Assembly (NCBI RefSeq): GCF_038957035.1 | Contig: NZ_CP152412.1 | Coordinates: 7,808,501-7,872,500, forward strand | DNA: 64,000 bases | Direction: 5' to 3' | Source of the DNA: Bradyrhizobium sp. B097 | GTDB lineage: Bacteria; Pseudomonadota; Alphaproteobacteria; Rhizobiales; Xanthobacteraceae | Part shown: positions 42,995 through 51,435 of the stretch, piece by piece | How positions within the stretch are numbered: the first letter of the stretch is position 1 | Layout: each line of letters starts with the position of its first letter | The notes under the pieces: generated by a model | Told to the model about the DNA's origin: nothing | The model's database searches: none | Seen by the model: the letters and a program-made list of their open reading frames with translations, nothing else | Program-made: the position numbers and the translations under genes

Positions 42995-43912
42995 TCAGTT
43001 CACCAGATAGGCATCCGGATCGGGTGAATCCGACGGCTTGGCAAGCTGCTTCTTCATCTCCGGCCCGAGCGGCACGTTGAGGTTCAGGCCCTTCGGCGGG
43101 ATCTTCTGGTTGAACCACTTGTCGTAGATCTTTTGGCCCTCGGCGCTGGTGTAGAGCGCGGCGGTGGCGCCGTCGACGACCTTCTTGAACGGCGCGTCAT
43201 CCTTGCGCAGCATGATGCCGTAGGGCTCGGGCTTGGAGAACGCGTCCTTGGAGATCACGTAGTCGTCCGGCGACTTCGAGCCGGCGACGAGGCTCGCGAG
43301 CAGGATGTCGTCCATCACGAAGGCGACCGCGCGGTCGGTCTCGACCATCAGGAAGGCCTCGGCATGATCCTTGGCCGGGATGATGTTGATGCTCAGCCCG
43401 CGTGCGACGTTGGCCTCGGTGAGCTGCTTGATGTTGGTGGTGCCGGCGGTCGAGACCACCGTCTTGCCCTTCAAATCATCGATCGAGTTAATCTTGCTCG
43501 CCTTCTTGGTGACGTAGCGGCTCGCGGTCAGAAAGTGCGAGTTGGTGAAGGAGACCTGCTTCTGGCGCTCGGCATTGTTGGTGGTCGAGCCGCATTCGAG
43601 GTCGACGGTGCCGTTGGCCATCAGCGGGATACGCGTCGCCGAGGTCACCGGGTTGAGCTTGACCTCGAGCTTGTCGAGCTTCAGCTCCTTCTTGATGGCA
43701 TCGACGATCTTGTAGCAGATGTCCATCGCATATCCGACGGGCTTCTGGTTGTCGTCGAGATAGGAGAACGGGATCGAGGAATCGCGGTAGCCGAGCGTGA
43801 TCGCGCCGGTGTCCTTGATGTTCTTCAGGGTTCCCGTAAGCTCCTCGGCCTGCGCCTGGCTCGCGCCGAGCGCGGCGGCGAACGCGAGGCCGATCAGATA
43901 TTTGGATGTCAT
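42995..43912 (-). CDS. gltI: Glutamate/aspartate-binding periplasmic protein
   Basis: A 305-residue protein with a signal peptide (YLIGLAFAAALGASQAQA, cleavage near 22). GAITLGYRDSSIPFSYLDD, TVDLECGSTTNNAERQKQVSF and AFVMDDILLASLVAGSKSPDDY closely match E. coli GltI (YbeJ), including the residues that hold the amino acid carboxylates. It delivers glutamate or aspartate to GltJK. It starts 28 bases after the upstream hydrolase stop, so the hydrolase and the unknown gene before it may be in the same operon. Confidence 0.92.
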   Translation of the reverse strand: MTSKYLIGLAFAAALGASQAQAEELTGTLKNIKDTGAITLGYRDSSIPFSYLDDNQKPVGYAMDICYKIVDAIKKELKLDKLEVKLNPVTSATRIPLMANGTVDLECGSTTNNAERQKQVSFTNSHFLTASRYVTKKASKINSIDDLKGKTVVSTAGTTNIKQLTEANVARGLSINIIPAKDHAEAFLMVETDRAVAFVMDDILLASLVAGSKSPDDYVISKDAFSKPEPYGIMLRKDDAPFKKVVDGATAALYTSAEGQKIYDKWFNQKIPPKGLNLNVPLGPEMKKQLAKPSDSPDPDAYLVN

Positions 43913-43940
43913 ACGTCTACTCCTTCGTGGAAGCGTCGAT

Positions 43941-44804
43941 TTACTGCGTGAGAATGTCGGCGAGGACGGGTGCGATGTAGCGGCGAAACTGGTCCGGATT
44001 CTCGCTCATCGGAAAATGACCGAGCTTTTCCATGATCGTGACGCTGGCGCCCCCTATTGCCGCTGCCGTCCGCCTCGTGTCCTCAGGCGTGCAGGAGAAA
44101 TCATACTCGCCCGTGAGGAGATAGAGCTTGCATACTTTAGTATCGATTGACGCGACCCGGCCGCGCAGGTCGCCGTCGACACGGTAGAAATACAGGTCGC
44201 CCTTGAACACGCCGGGACCGCCCTGCTTGTAGGCCCACAGCGTTTCCATCCGCGCAGGCGCCGGGCTCTGTGGCGCAATCAGCCCCGACACCAACGCGGC
44301 GCAGACCTCGCCGCCGTGAACGTCCGCCCGATTGAGCCAGTCGGTGTCGTACCATGGCGTCTGGAAATCGGCGGCCTCGAGCCCGATCAGCGCGCGAAAC
44401 TCGGCGGCATATTCGATCGCAAGGTTGAGCACGATGCGGCCGCCGATCGAGCAGCCCATCACGACAGGCTTCTCCAGCCGCAATGCGCGACAGAAGGCGC
44501 GGATGGTCTCGGTGTAGCTGTTGGTGGTGAGTTGGTATTCATCGCCGGTCCAGCTTTTCGGCGGATTCGACTTGCCATGCCAGGGCATATCGAAGGCAAT
44601 GACGCGGAAATTTTCGGCAAACGCGCTATCTGCGAGCAGATGCCGCCACTGCCGCGCGTCTGATCCCGCGGTATGCAGGCAGACCAGCGGAATGCCCTTG
44701 CCGTTCTCCTCGAAATAGATCCGGTGCAGCTCGCCGCCGATCTCGACGTGAACGTAGCGGCCGACCATCGGCTCGATATGGCCGTTCATGATCGTACCGC
44801 TCAT
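43941..44804 (-). CDS. Alpha/beta-fold hydrolase
   Basis: A 287-residue hydrolase. The nucleophile elbow is GCSIGG, the Asp lies in LLTGEYDFSCTPED and the His in EKLGHFPMSE, so a complete catalytic triad is present. LVCLHTAGSDARQWRHLL holds the oxyanion region. It resembles carboxylesterases and C-C hydrolases; the substrate is unknown. The ATG at 44804 overlaps the stop of the preceding gene, and gltI follows after 28 bases. A link to amino-acid uptake, for example hydrolysis of an amide or ester, is conceivable but inferred. Confidence 0.82.
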   Translation of the reverse strand: MSGTIMNGHIEPMVGRYVHVEIGGELHRIYFEENGKGIPLVCLHTAGSDARQWRHLLADSAFAENFRVIAFDMPWHGKSNPPKSWTGDEYQLTTNSYTETIRAFCRALRLEKPVVMGCSIGGRIVLNLAIEYAAEFRALIGLEAADFQTPWYDTDWLNRADVHGGEVCAALVSGLIAPQSPAPARMETLWAYKQGGPGVFKGDLYFYRVDGDLRGRVASIDTKVCKLYLLTGEYDFSCTPEDTRRTAAAIGGASVTIMEKLGHFPMSENPDQFRRYIAPVLADILTQ

Positions 44805-45217
44805 GATACGGCCGCCGCGAAATGCTGCCGCGGCAGCGCCAGCAGGTCCTTGAAGTATTGCAGGTGCGCCATGAAGGGATGCAGATCGCCTCCGAGCACC
44901 GCCTCGCCGCGCTTGGTCAAGGCCAGCAGATCGTGCCAGCCGGGTTTCGGCTCGGCCTGCCAATAGGCGGCCCAGGCCTGCGGCGTCGCACGATAGGCAA
45001 AGCGCCACGAGCGCATCAGGACCGGCGAGGGCACGAACTCGACGATGCGGCCGGCCCGGATCGCGGCGTGAAACGGCCGCGCCGTCGGGCCGAGCAGGCA
45101 GTCGCAATCGAGCAGCCGCCCGCGCGAGACCAAGAGCGGCGCCTGGTCGAGCAATGCGGGAATGCCGGCAAACACCGTCGTCACAGCGTCGTCGGTGGCG
45201 TCGGGCGATCGCGTCAT
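44801..45217 (-). CDS. Hypothetical protein, possibly SCP2-like
   Basis: A protein of about 138 residues. No clear motif is visible. The stretch ending VPSPVLMRSWRFAYRATPQAWAAYWQ, then PGWHDLLALTKRGEAVLGGDLHPFMAHLQYFKDLL, loosely recalls SCP2-like lipid-binding proteins (a large pocket domain with a conserved mid-chain metal-free core), but I would not assign it. The ATG at 45217 has no strong ribosome binding site and longer starts are open. The ATGA coupling to the hydrolase shows it belongs to that operon. Confidence 0.5.
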   Translation of the reverse strand: MTRSPDATDDAVTTVFAGIPALLDQAPLLVSRGRLLDCDCLLGPTARPFHAAIRAGRIVEFVPSPVLMRSWRFAYRATPQAWAAYWQAEPKPGWHDLLALTKRGEAVLGGDLHPFMAHLQYFKDLLALPRQHFAAAVS

Positions 45218-45608
45218 CTGTCGGGGAAGTTTTCCTGCGGCGGACGCCCCATGATGACCGGAAGGGCGCGATCCCGCAAGACGCCGATGCCCTTGGGTTC
45301 CCTGGATTATACGCTTGACCAAACGCGGCTTGCCGGTCAGGGCGCGGGGTGGCGCGCCCTCCCCGCATACTGCCAGGAGCTGCCAATAGTTGCCACTCCG
45401 TCAGACCAAAGACCGATTGAATTCCGCGGCTCGGCAGGTCGCGCCAACTCGCGGCAGGCCAATTGTCGCAGTCGGCGCCTTCGCTCTTCCGTTGCCCGCC
45501 GCGTTCTGTCCAATGCGCAGCGTGTCCCTGCGACGACAGGGACGATCATTGCCAACACCGAACAAGACATGGCCGCGATCGAACGCGGCCACACGGGGAG
45601 AGATCGAG
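45218..45608. other. Divergent intergenic region
   Basis: This 391-base stretch lies between the leftward glt operon and the rightward tct operon, and must contain both promoters. It holds short near-repeats TGCCAGGAGCTGCCAATAGT and a GTCCCTGCGACGACAGGGAC inverted repeat near 45525-45545. No gene is visible. Confidence 0.5.
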
Positions 45609-46577
45609 ATGTCGCAGCGCAATTCCTGGATGGTCCTGCTCGCCGCCGCCGGCATGCTGCTGTCAACAGCGGCGCAGGCGCAGGATTATCCGACCAAGCC
45701 GATCACGCTGATCGTGCCGTGGCCGGCGGGCGGCTCGACCGATATCTCGATGCGCGCGATCGCCGAGAGCGCCTCCAAGGTGCTGGGCCAGCCGATCGCG
45801 GTCGACAACAAGGCGGGCGGCGGCGGCACCGTGGGTCCCGCGACCATGGCCGCCGGCGCCAAGCCCGACGGCTACACCATCGCGCAGATCCCGATCACCG
45901 TGTTCCGCCTGCCGCTGATGCAGGACGTGTCGTGGGATCCGGCGAAGGATTTCTCCTACATCGTCCACCTCACCGGCTACACCTTCGGCGTCACCACCAA
46001 TGCGGAGTCGCAGTTCAAGACCTGGCAGGACGTGGTCGACTTCGCCAAGAAGAATCCCGGCAAGGTGACCTATGCGACGCCGGGCACCGGCACCTCGCTG
46101 CATATCGGCATGGAGCAGATCGCCTTGATGGCCGGCGGGATCAAGCTGACCCAGGTGCCGTTCAAGGGCGGCGCCGAGACCAACGCCGCGGTGCTCGGCC
46201 AGCACACCATGCTGCAGGCCGATTCCACCGGCTGGCGGCCGCTGGTCGACGCCGGCAAGCTCCGGCTCTTGATGGTGTGGACCGGCGCGCGCTCGCCGAA
46301 CTATCCCGACGTGCCGACGCTGAAGGAGCTCGGCTATCCCATGATCTATGACTCGCCGTTCGGCATCGCCGGCCCCAAGGGCATGGATCCCAAGATCGTG
46401 GCCAAGCTGCACGACGCCTTCAAGAAGGCGATCGAGGACCCGGCCGTGATCGCGACGCTGGCCAAATACGACATGGTGCCGAACTACAAGAACACCGAGG
46501 ACTACAGGAAGTTCGTGGTCGAGGTCACCGAGTCCGAGCGCAAGGTGATCGACACCCTCGGGCTGGCGAAGAAGTAA
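45609..46577 (+). CDS. tctC: Tripartite tricarboxylate transporter binding protein (TctC/Bug)
   Basis: A 322-residue periplasmic protein: signal peptide (WMVLLAAAGMLLSTAAQA, cleavage near 24), then YPTKPITLIVPWPAGGSTDISMRAI, the Bug/TctC hallmark. VTYATPGTGTSLHIGMEQIALMAG and GIKLTQVPFKGGAETNAAVLG form the carboxylate-binding loops. It is followed by tctB and tctA in the usual CBA order. The ATG at 45609 has GAGAGA upstream; a longer open frame is antisense-like. Substrate is probably a di- or tricarboxylate. Confidence 0.9.
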   Translation: MSQRNSWMVLLAAAGMLLSTAAQAQDYPTKPITLIVPWPAGGSTDISMRAIAESASKVLGQPIAVDNKAGGGGTVGPATMAAGAKPDGYTIAQIPITVFRLPLMQDVSWDPAKDFSYIVHLTGYTFGVTTNAESQFKTWQDVVDFAKKNPGKVTYATPGTGTSLHIGMEQIALMAGGIKLTQVPFKGGAETNAAVLGQHTMLQADSTGWRPLVDAGKLRLLMVWTGARSPNYPDVPTLKELGYPMIYDSPFGIAGPKGMDPKIVAKLHDAFKKAIEDPAVIATLAKYDMVPNYKNTEDYRKFVVEVTESERKVIDTLGLAKK

Positions 46578-46616
46578 GAAACAAAGACAGAGAACTGAAC
46601 TCGCCACGAGCGAGGA

Positions 46617-46716
46617 CGTCATCCTGAGGTGCGCGCTCTTGCGCGCCTCGAAGGATGGACGCGGGCACCGTCGCCCTTCGAGGGCTACGCTGCGCTTCGC
46701 TACCTCAGGGTGACGG
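46617..46716. repeat. Palindromic repeat family C inside the tct operon
   Basis: CGTCATCCTGAGGTGCGCGC opens the element, and CTACCTCAGGGTGACGG closes it. It occupies most of the 155-base gap between tctC and tctB. Like the gltI-gltJ hairpin, it would lie in the transcript between the binding protein and the membrane genes. Confidence 0.83.
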
Positions 46717-46732
46717 TGATTGAGAGCAACAC

Positions 46733-47218
46733 ATGACAGACCAAACCAACGTCAAACTCCGTCTCAACAACTCCGAGCTCTGGGGCGGGCTGATCGGGCT
46801 CGCGCTCGGCGGCTTCGTGATCTGGTCGGGGCTGAAGCTCAAGCTCGGCACCATCAACGATCCCGGCTCCGGCTACGTGCTGTTCTACACCGGCATCCTG
46901 ATGTGCGTGTTCGCGATCTCGATCATGGTCGCGGCGGTCACCGAGGGCGGTCCGAGCTTCGCCTCGCGATGGGAGAATGCGCGCTGGGGCAAGCCGGTCC
47001 TCGTCATCGTCTGCCTCACCGCGTTCGCCTTTGCGCTGGAGCCGCTGGGCTTCCTGCTGTCGGCGATCCCGCTGATGCTGTTGCTGTTGCGGGTGATCGA
47101 TCCGGTGCGCTGGTCGCTGGCGATCCCGCTGTCCATCCTTGCCCCGCTTGGGATGTGGTGGGTGCTGAAGCACCTGCTCGCGATCCAGTTGCCGAGCGGC
47201 ATCTTCGAGATCGGTTGA
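46733..47218 (+). CDS. tctB: Tripartite tricarboxylate transporter small membrane subunit TctB
   Basis: A 161-residue protein with four hydrophobic helices (LIGLALGGFVIWSGLKLKLG; GYVLFYTGILMCVFAISIMV; PVLVIVCLTAFAFALEPLGF; LAIPLSILAPLGMWWVLK). This is the DUF1468/TctB layout. It assists TctA in proton- or sodium-driven uptake. The stop is 6 bases before the tctA start. Confidence 0.88.
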   Translation: MTDQTNVKLRLNNSELWGGLIGLALGGFVIWSGLKLKLGTINDPGSGYVLFYTGILMCVFAISIMVAAVTEGGPSFASRWENARWGKPVLVIVCLTAFAFALEPLGFLLSAIPLMLLLLRVIDPVRWSLAIPLSILAPLGMWWVLKHLLAIQLPSGIFEIG

Positions 47219-47224
47219 GCGCCC

Positions 47225-48733
47225 ATGGATACTCTCGTCAATGTCGCCCACGGCCTCGGCGTCGCGCTGCTGCCGGTCAATTTGCTCTATTGCTTCATCG
47301 GCGTGTTCATCGGCACGCTGGTCGGCGTGCTGCCCGGCATCGGCCCGATCTCCGCGATGTCGCTATTGCTGCCGGTCACGCTGTCCGGCACGCCGGAGTC
47401 CGGCATCATCATGATGGCCGGCATCTACTACGGCTCGATGTATGGCGGCTCGACCACCTCGATCCTCGTCAATATCCCCGGCGAAGCCGCCTCCGTCGTC
47501 ACCTGCATCGACGGCCACCAGATGGCCAAGCAGGGCCGCGCCGGCCCCGCGCTCGGCATCTCCGCGTTCGGCTCGTTCATCGCTGGCACTTTCTCGCTGG
47601 TCGCCCTGATGCTGGTGGCGCCCTCGCTCGCCAGCGTCGCGATCGCGTTCGGCCCGGCCGAGTATTTCAGCCTGATGGTGCTCGGCCTCGTCGTGCTGAC
47701 GTTCCTCACCCAGGGCTCGATGGCCAAGGCGCTGCTGATGGCCTGCATCGGCGTCGTGCTCGGCCTGGTCGGGCTCGACAGCATCACCGCGCAGCCGCGG
47801 CTGACCTTCGGCCGCATCGAGCTGATCGACGGCATCGGCCTCGTGCCTGTCGTGATGGGCCTGTTCGGCGTCGCCGAGGTGCTGCTCAACACCGAGCAGG
47901 CGATCAGGCGCGACATCATCAACGCCAAGATCACCCAGCTGTTGCCCAACAAGGAAGACTGGAAGGCGAGCGCCGGTCCGGTGGCACGCGGCACCGTACT
48001 CGGCTTCTTCCTCGGCATCCTGCCCGGCGGCGGTGCCGTGGTGGCATCGTTTGCATCCTATGCGCTGGAGAAACGGCTGTCGAAGCATCCGGAGCGTTTC
48101 GGCCACGGCGCGATCGAGGGTGTCGCGGGGCCGGAATCGGCCAACAATTCCGCGGCCGGCGGCGCCTTCATTCCGCTGATGACGCTCGGCATCCCGCCGA
48201 ATGTGGTGATGGCCCTGCTGCTCGGCGCCTTCGTGATCCACGGCCTGCAGCCGGGACCGCTGATGATCTCGCAGAACCCAACGTTGTTCTGGGGCATCGT
48301 CGCCAGCATGTATATCGGCAATCTGATGCTGTTGGTGCTCAACCTGCCGATGATCGGGATGTGGGTGCAGCTGCTGCGGCTGCCCTACAATGTGCTGTTC
48401 CCGCTGATCATCCTGTTCACGATCATCGGCGTCTACTGCTCCAGCAACAACGTGTTCGACGTCCATGTCATGATCGCGTTCGGCGTGATCGGCTATTTCA
48501 TGCGCAAGCTCGGCTACGAGCCGGCGCCGCTGGTGCTGGCCTTCGTGCTCGGGCCGATGCTGGAGAACAATCTGCGCAAGTCGCTGATCCTCTCGCAGGG
48601 CGATCTCATGACCTTCGTGGAACGGCCGATCTCGGCGATCTGCCTCGCCTTCGCGCTGCTGCTGCTGGTCGGCCCGCTGCTGCCGTCGCTGCGCAGGAAG
48701 CGCGAGCTGGTGGCGCTGGACGAGGGGGCTTAG
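47225..48733 (+). CDS. tctA: Tripartite tricarboxylate transporter large membrane subunit TctA
   Basis: A 502-residue protein with about 12 helices. The two TctA repeats each start with a GxxPGxG motif: GVLPGIGPISAMSLLLPVT near residue 38 and GILPGGGAVVASFASYALE near 262. MMAGIYYGSMYGGSTTSILVNIPGE and GPESANNSAAGGAFIPLMTLGIP are further signatures. It forms the transport channel and works with TctB and TctC. Tight spacing to tctB (6 bases) shows cotranscription. The IclR regulator at 48933-49778 converges on it. Confidence 0.92.
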   Translation: MDTLVNVAHGLGVALLPVNLLYCFIGVFIGTLVGVLPGIGPISAMSLLLPVTLSGTPESGIIMMAGIYYGSMYGGSTTSILVNIPGEAASVVTCIDGHQMAKQGRAGPALGISAFGSFIAGTFSLVALMLVAPSLASVAIAFGPAEYFSLMVLGLVVLTFLTQGSMAKALLMACIGVVLGLVGLDSITAQPRLTFGRIELIDGIGLVPVVMGLFGVAEVLLNTEQAIRRDIINAKITQLLPNKEDWKASAGPVARGTVLGFFLGILPGGGAVVASFASYALEKRLSKHPERFGHGAIEGVAGPESANNSAAGGAFIPLMTLGIPPNVVMALLLGAFVIHGLQPGPLMISQNPTLFWGIVASMYIGNLMLLVLNLPMIGMWVQLLRLPYNVLFPLIILFTIIGVYCSSNNVFDVHVMIAFGVIGYFMRKLGYEPAPLVLAFVLGPMLENNLRKSLILSQGDLMTFVERPISAICLAFALLLLVGPLLPSLRRKRELVALDEGA

Positions 48734-48770
48734 CGCCCGACGAGAGGGAGTTGAGCGCATCAAGCCGGCA

Positions 48771-48914
48771 GTGCGCCCCCTCTCCCGCTTGCGGGGGAGG
48801 GTTGGGGTGGGGGTATCACCGCGAGTCATCTAGTGGAGAAAGCCCCCACCCGGATTGCATCTTCGATGCAATCCGACCTCCCCCGCAAGCGGGAGAGGTG
48901 AAGCCAGTCCGCGG
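48771..48914. repeat. Palindromic intergenic repeat, family D
   Basis: GTGCGCCCCCTCTCCCGCTT opens and CCCCCGCAAGCGGGAGAGGT closes the element; GGATTGCAT/ATGCAATCC form the inner arms. It lies between the convergent tctA and iclR genes and is the near-twin of the copy embedded in the oxidoreductase gene at 30841-30985. Confidence 0.9.
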
Positions 48915-48932
48915 AAAGACCTACTGCCCGCT

Positions 48933-49778
48933 TCAACCCGCCTTCGCCGGACGCCCGTTCTTCGGCGCCTGGGCCATCGCGCGGGCCAGCACCTGGGCTT
49001 CCTTCTTCAACATGTCGGCGAGCTCGCTTTCGCGGCGGCGGATGCGGTCGGTGGCAGCGCCGATCGACAGCGCGGCGACCACCTCGCCGGCATCGTCGCG
49101 GACGGGAACGCCGACGCCGCCCATGCCGGGGAATGCGGCGTCGAGCAGCACGGTGTGGCCGGCCTTGCGCGCCACGGCGATCCGCTCGCGCAGGAATTTT
49201 GGCGTGATGCGCGGCGATTTCGCCAGCCGAGGCACGATCACCTCGATCACGGCCTCGATCTCGGCATCCGGCAGCCAGACCAAGAGCGCCAGCGCGCCTG
49301 CGCCGACGCCGAGCGGACGGCGGCTGCCGATCTGCAGATAATTCGGCTGCAGCGGGTGGCTGCCGACCGAGCGCGCCAGATACAGCGCCTCGACGCCGGA
49401 GCGCACCGACAACAGCGCCGTATCCGCGGAGCGCTCCGACAGCCGGAGCAGGCTCGGCTGCGCCAGCTCGGCGATGTCGACCGAGCGGCGCGCGCCGACC
49501 GCCATCACCCGCGCCTCCTGGCCGAGCTCATAGGTCTTGGCGCCGGCGAGCCGACTGACGAAACCTTCCTCGATCAGCGAGTTGAGGATGCGCAGCGCGG
49601 TCGCCTTGTTCAGCGAGGTGGTGTCGGCGATGTCGGTCAGCCGCAGCGGCGAGCGCTGCGCCAGCACGCGCAAGATCGCGCAGACCTTCTGGATCGCGTT
49701 GAACTTGTCGGGTTGGCCAGGCTCCGGCGGTGGCCTCTTGCGGCTGGTCCGTGCGGTCGCAGTCGTGGAGGCGTTCAT
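48933..49778 (-). CDS. IclR-family transcriptional regulator
   Basis: A 281-residue protein. The N-terminal winged helix spans about residues 28-85 (FNAIQKVCAILRVLAQRSPLRLTDIADTTSLNKATALRILNSLIEEGFV), and the effector GAF-like domain follows from about residue 100 (GVGAGALALLVWLPDAEIEAVI). The ATG at 49778 is preferred to one 24 codons up. It lies 3' of tctA in the opposite direction and downstream of the MFS gene; it may regulate either. IclR proteins usually repress catabolic or uptake genes until a carboxylate or aromatic ligand binds. Confidence 0.88.
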   Translation of the reverse strand: MNASTTATARTSRKRPPPEPGQPDKFNAIQKVCAILRVLAQRSPLRLTDIADTTSLNKATALRILNSLIEEGFVSRLAGAKTYELGQEARVMAVGARRSVDIAELAQPSLLRLSERSADTALLSVRSGVEALYLARSVGSHPLQPNYLQIGSRRPLGVGAGALALLVWLPDAEIEAVIEVIVPRLAKSPRITPKFLRERIAVARKAGHTVLLDAAFPGMGGVGVPVRDDAGEVVAALSIGAATDRIRRRESELADMLKKEAQVLARAMAQAPKNGRPAKAG

Positions 49779-49963
49779 GCCTTGGTCTTCCTTGCCTTCA
49801 ATTCCAAATCCTGAACCGGCACGACAAAGGGATGTGCCGGCGGACATCATCCTAAAACGGATGACGCGCGCCGGACATCGTATACTTTCGTGAGATGAAA
49901 CTTTGATTGCGACTATCTACGCTGCCTTGCAGCAACGGGATGTTCGAATTTCGCTTCACGAAA

Positions 49964-51250
49964 TCAAGCCAGCCGCAGCCGGCGGATGGTGAACAGCGCC
50001 CACAGGCTGAGCAAGCAGACGCCGGTGAGGTAGTAGCCCGGTGCGAGCTCACCGATCGGCGCGAAGCCGCCCATCCAGGTCATGATCGCCGGGCCCATGC
50101 CGCCGAACAATGTGACGCCGATATTGTAGCTGAGGCCGAGCCCGGTGGCACGCGTCGCCGCCGGAAACAGCTCCGACATCAGCGCGGCGAGCGGCCCGTA
50201 ATATAGCGACTTGAGGACGCCGAGCCACAGCACGCCGATCAGGATGATGGTCGGCGTCGGCCTGCCCGTGAGCAGCAGGAAGGCCGGGAAGATCGAGACC
50301 AGCAGCAGCAGCGCAAACAGGATCATGTGCGTGGTGCGCCCGATCCTGTCGGAGACGAGGCCTGCGATCGGCGCCAGCAGCGCGACCGCCGTCTGCGCGG
50401 CGAATGCAGCGATGAATCCGACCGACGGCGCGAGGTTGAGCGTCTTCACCACATAGGTCGGCATGTAGACGATCAAATAGTTCACCGCGGTCGACACCGC
50501 GAGCGCACCGATCGCCAGCATCGTGGCGAGCTTCTGCCGCGCGAACACTTCCCTGACCGGCGAATCCTGCTTGCCCGCCGCCGGCGGCGGCGTCGCATCG
50601 TCGACATGGTTGCGGATGTAGATGCCGACCGGGCCGATCAGCACGCCGAACAGGAACGGCAGCCGCCAGCCCCAGGATTGCAAATCCTCGGGACTCATCA
50701 GCGACGTCAACAGCGCACCGAAGCCTGCACCGAGCAGGCCGCTGACGCCCTGGCTCGCGAACTGCCAGCTCGCCACGAAGCCGCGCCGCTCCGGCATGTG
50801 TTCGACCAGGAACGCGGTCGAGGAGCCGAACTCGCCGCCGGCGGAAAAGCCCTGCACCAGCCGCGCCAGCATCACCGCGATCGGCGCCAGGATGCCAATG
50901 GTCTGATAGGTCGGCATCAAGGCCAGCACCAGCGTGCCCAACGTCATCAGCACGATGGACAGCATCAGCGAGGCCTTGCGGCCGTGACGGTCGGCATAGG
51001 CGCCGAGCACGATGCCGCCGATCGGGCGGATCAGGAACGACAGGCCGAAGCTGCCGAAGGTCAGCAGCAGCGAGGTGGTCGGATCATTGGCCGGAAAGAA
51101 CGCCTTGGAGAGATAGACCGCGAAATAGGCGTAGACCGAGATGTCGTACCATTCGAGCGCATTGCCGACCGAGGTCGCGACGATCAGGCGGGTGATGTTT
51201 TTCTTTGTGGTGGCGTCGACTTCGGAGGTAAGCGGCGTCGATAGGGTCAT
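49964..51250 (-). CDS. MFS transporter, metabolite:H+ symporter (MHS) type
   Basis: A 428-residue protein with 12 helices. ATSVGNALEWYDISVYAYFAVYLSKAFFP is the first helix of MHS/ProP-like symporters. LIRPIGGIVLGAYADRHGRKASLMLSI holds the family A-loop motif, and LARLVQGFSAGGEFGSSTAFLVEH the charged helix 4-5 region. Members take up organic acids, betaine, proline or shikimate with protons. It lies between the M20 peptidase and IclR genes, all leftward with gaps of 185 bases each, so a loose operon or three separate units are equally possible. Confidence 0.87.
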   Translation of the reverse strand: MTLSTPLTSEVDATTKKNITRLIVATSVGNALEWYDISVYAYFAVYLSKAFFPANDPTTSLLLTFGSFGLSFLIRPIGGIVLGAYADRHGRKASLMLSIVLMTLGTLVLALMPTYQTIGILAPIAVMLARLVQGFSAGGEFGSSTAFLVEHMPERRGFVASWQFASQGVSGLLGAGFGALLTSLMSPEDLQSWGWRLPFLFGVLIGPVGIYIRNHVDDATPPPAAGKQDSPVREVFARQKLATMLAIGALAVSTAVNYLIVYMPTYVVKTLNLAPSVGFIAAFAAQTAVALLAPIAGLVSDRIGRTTHMILFALLLLVSIFPAFLLLTGRPTPTIILIGVLWLGVLKSLYYGPLAALMSELFPAATRATGLGLSYNIGVTLFGGMGPAIMTWMGGFAPIGELAPGYYLTGVCLLSLWALFTIRRLRLA

Positions 51251-51309
51251 CTAGATTCCTTGGCCGTGTCAGGCACTATTCTCTGAACTCGTCATAGCCG
51301 ACGGCTTCC

Positions 51310-51415
51310 CCGTCATCCTGAGGTGCGAGCTCTTGCGAGCCTCGAAGGATGCACGGCCCCGCTGGTGGCCGATTCATCCTTCGAGGCTCGCTCCGCTCGC
51401 ACCTCAGGATGACGG
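51310..51415. repeat. Palindromic intergenic repeat, family C
   Basis: CGTCATCCTGAGGTGCGAGC and its complement GCTCGCACCTCAGGATGACG bracket the element; CCTCGAAGGATGCACGGCC lies inside. It fills the gap between the peptidase and the MFS gene. Confidence 0.87.
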
Positions 51416-51435
51416 AGAAATAGCGAGCCCTTCCT

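Noticed and set aside
49860..49963. IclR operator candidates (TTTCGTGAGATGAAA and TTCGCTTCACGAA)
   Set aside because: Short imperfect palindromes that occur upstream of iclR but have no second copy in the window to support them.
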